Assembly: GCF_000724485.1 (NCBI RefSeq)
Contig: NZ_CP007739.1
Span: forward strand, 1,038,843-1,102,842
Direction of reading: 5' to 3'
DNA: 64,000 bases
From: Bacillus methanolicus MGA3
GTDB taxonomy: Bacteria > Bacillota > Bacilli > Bacillales > Cytobacillaceae
The notes beneath the pieces are model-generated. The model saw only the letters and a list, made by a program, of their open reading frames with translations, searched no databases and was not told where the DNA came from. This document shows, in pieces, positions 62,733-64,000 of the stretch. Numbering within the stretch: position 1 is the first letter of the stretch; every line of letters starts with the position of its first letter. The translations under genes were made by a program, and so were the position numbers.

Positions 62733-64000
62733 ATGCGTGTATCAAATGTGACCGTCAGGAAAAGGCTGATGATAGCACTAATGGCGGGAATATTGATATT
62801 TTTTATTATCGATCTTCGATTAGGCTATGTTCAATTTTTTCTCGGAAATATGCTGACGGACCGTGCAAAGGATTCCTGGAGCAGAAATATCCCGTTTGAA
62901 CCGAAGCGCGGAGAGATTATGGACCGAAATGGTGTTCCTTTAGCTACGAATATTAGTGCACCGACTGTTTATGCAGTTCCGAGGCAAATTGAGAATCCGG
63001 TTGAAACAGCGGAAAAGCTTTCGGCAGTTTTAAACATGTCAAAGGAAAAAGCATATAAGCTTATTACGAAAAGAGCTTCTTCTGTTAGAATCCCCGAAGG
63101 AAGAAAGATTTCCCATGAAAAAGCGAAGGAAATTCGCGCTCTTGGCTTAAAAGGCGTTTATATTGGAGAAGACTCGAAACGGCATTATCCTTTTGGCAAT
63201 TATTTGTCACACGTTCTTGGATTTACAGGTGCTGATAACCAGGGCCTTATGGGTTTGGAACTTTATTATGATAAGGAATTAAGAGGAGAAAAAGGCTCTG
63301 TTAAATTTTATGCGGATGCAAAAGGCAAGCGTATGAATGACATGGCAGATGATTATCAGCCTCCCATTGACGGACTTGATTTAAAACTGACGATTGATTC
63401 AAAGATCCAAACAATTGTTGAAAGAGAATTAGACATTGCCCAGGCAACATATCATCCAGATGGAATTATTGCAATTGCCATGAATCCAAATACAGGTGAA
63501 ATTTTAGCAATGGCATCAAGGCCTGATTTTGACCCGGCAAACTATAAGAATACAGCACCAGAGATTTATAATCGGAATTTACCAGTTTGGAGCACGTATG
63601 AACCAGGTTCAACATTCAAAATTATTACTCTTGCGGCTGCACTTGAAGAAGGGAAAGTAGACTTAGAAAAAGACCATTTTCATGACCCTGGATTTGTGAA
63701 AGTGGGCGGAGCCACGCTGCGCTGCTGGAAAAGAGGGGGACATGGTTCACAGAGCTTTCTCGAGGTTGTGCAAAATTCATGCAACCCAGGTTTCGTGGAA
63801 CTTGGACAAAGGCTTGGAAAAGAAAAACTTTTTTCCTATATAAAAAAGTTTGGTTTTGGTGAAAAGACTGGCATAGATCTTCAAGGAGAAGGAACTGGAA
63901 TACTTTTTAATCTCGATAAGGTCGGACCGGTCGAGCAAGCAACAACAGCTTTTGGCCAAGGGGTTTCTGTAACTCCCATTCAGCAAGTAGCTGCCATTTC
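62733..64000 (+). CDS. spoVD: Stage V sporulation protein D, 5' part
   Basis: The frame is open from ATG 62733 (after AAAGGAGG) to the right edge, about 422 codons. It encodes a class B penicillin-binding protein with an N-terminal membrane helix (about 12-32), FEPKRGEIMDRNGVPLATNI, a pedestal domain, and the transpeptidase serine in TYEPGSTFKIIT; VVQNSCNPGFVELGQ holds the SxN motif. The KTG motif and the PASTA domain should follow outside. SpoVD makes spore cortex peptidoglycan. Being next to pbpB, as in B. subtilis, supports the name. Confidence 0.93.
   Translation, partial: MRVSNVTVRKRLMIALMAGILIFFIIDLRLGYVQFFLGNMLTDRAKDSWSRNIPFEPKRGEIMDRNGVPLATNISAPTVYAVPRQIENPVETAEKLSAVLNMSKEKAYKLITKRASSVRIPEGRKISHEKAKEIRALGLKGVYIGEDSKRHYPFGNYLSHVLGFTGADNQGLMGLELYYDKELRGEKGSVKFYADAKGKRMNDMADDYQPPIDGLDLKLTIDSKIQTIVERELDIAQATYHPDGIIAIAMNPNTGEILAMASRPDFDPANYKNTAPEIYNRNLPVWSTYEPGSTFKIITLAAALEEGKVDLEKDHFHDPGFVKVGGATLRCWKRGGHGSQSFLEVVQNSCNPGFVELGQRLGKEKLFSYIKKFGFGEKTGIDLQGEGTGILFNLDKVGPVEQATTAFGQGVSVTPIQQVAAI

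Overview
This window is a low-GC chromosomal segment of a spore-forming Bacillaceae bacterium (Bacillus or a close relative). The gene order follows, from memory, the pdhABCD - speA - yktA - ykzI - yktC - typA - ylaHIJKLN - ftsW - pycA - ctaABCDEFG - ylbA to ylbQ - bshC - mraZ - rsmH - ftsL - pbpB - spoVD backbone of Bacillus subtilis. Sporulation genes (ylaJ, ylbD, ylbJ, rsfA-like, spoVD), a caa3-type cytochrome oxidase and the bacillithiol gene bshC fit this. The species cannot be fixed from sequence alone.

Layout. 1-4113: pyruvate dehydrogenase complex (pdhA is cut by the left edge). 4114-10733: small conserved genes, an SR1 dual-function RNA with its SR1P peptide, arginine decarboxylase, a nitronate monooxygenase-like gene and an inositol-phosphatase-family gene. 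10734-12251: a repeat and a frameshifted mntH. 12487-19688: yla genes around typA and phoH. 19947-24653: ftsW and pyruvate carboxylase. 24727-32407: heme A synthesis and caa3 oxidase. 32408-37243: DUF420, YtvI-like, ylbA, ylbB and ylbC. 37273-39102: an IS1182-type insertion sequence with a frameshifted transposase. 39187-51870: the ylbD-ylbO cluster including rsmD, coaD, tmcAL and rpmF. 51951-55211: a three-gene biotin-dependent acyl-CoA carboxylase. 55361-64000: panE-like, DUF3397, bshC and the start of the division and cell-wall cluster (spoVD is cut by the right edge).

How it works together. Pyruvate dehydrogenase and pyruvate carboxylase divide pyruvate between acetyl-CoA and oxaloacetate. 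CtaA and CtaB supply heme A to CtaCDEF. mraZ-rsmH-ftsL-pbpB-spoVD build the septum and spore cortex. Candidate CcpA (cre) sites lie at SR1, at the acyl-CoA carboxylase promoter and upstream of mraZ.

The most unusual content is between genes. Seven palindromic repeats of about 55-130 bp each sit directly behind a stop codon and carry terminal sequences matching the ends of the IS1182-type element, which suggests non-autonomous derivatives doubling as 3'-end hairpins. A second repeat of about 37 bp occurs three times. A multi-stem element with its own terminator lies between the DUF3055 gene and SR1, and an orphan terminator lies in the ctaA-ctaB gap. I saw no CRISPR array, tRNA, rRNA, prophage or obvious defence system.
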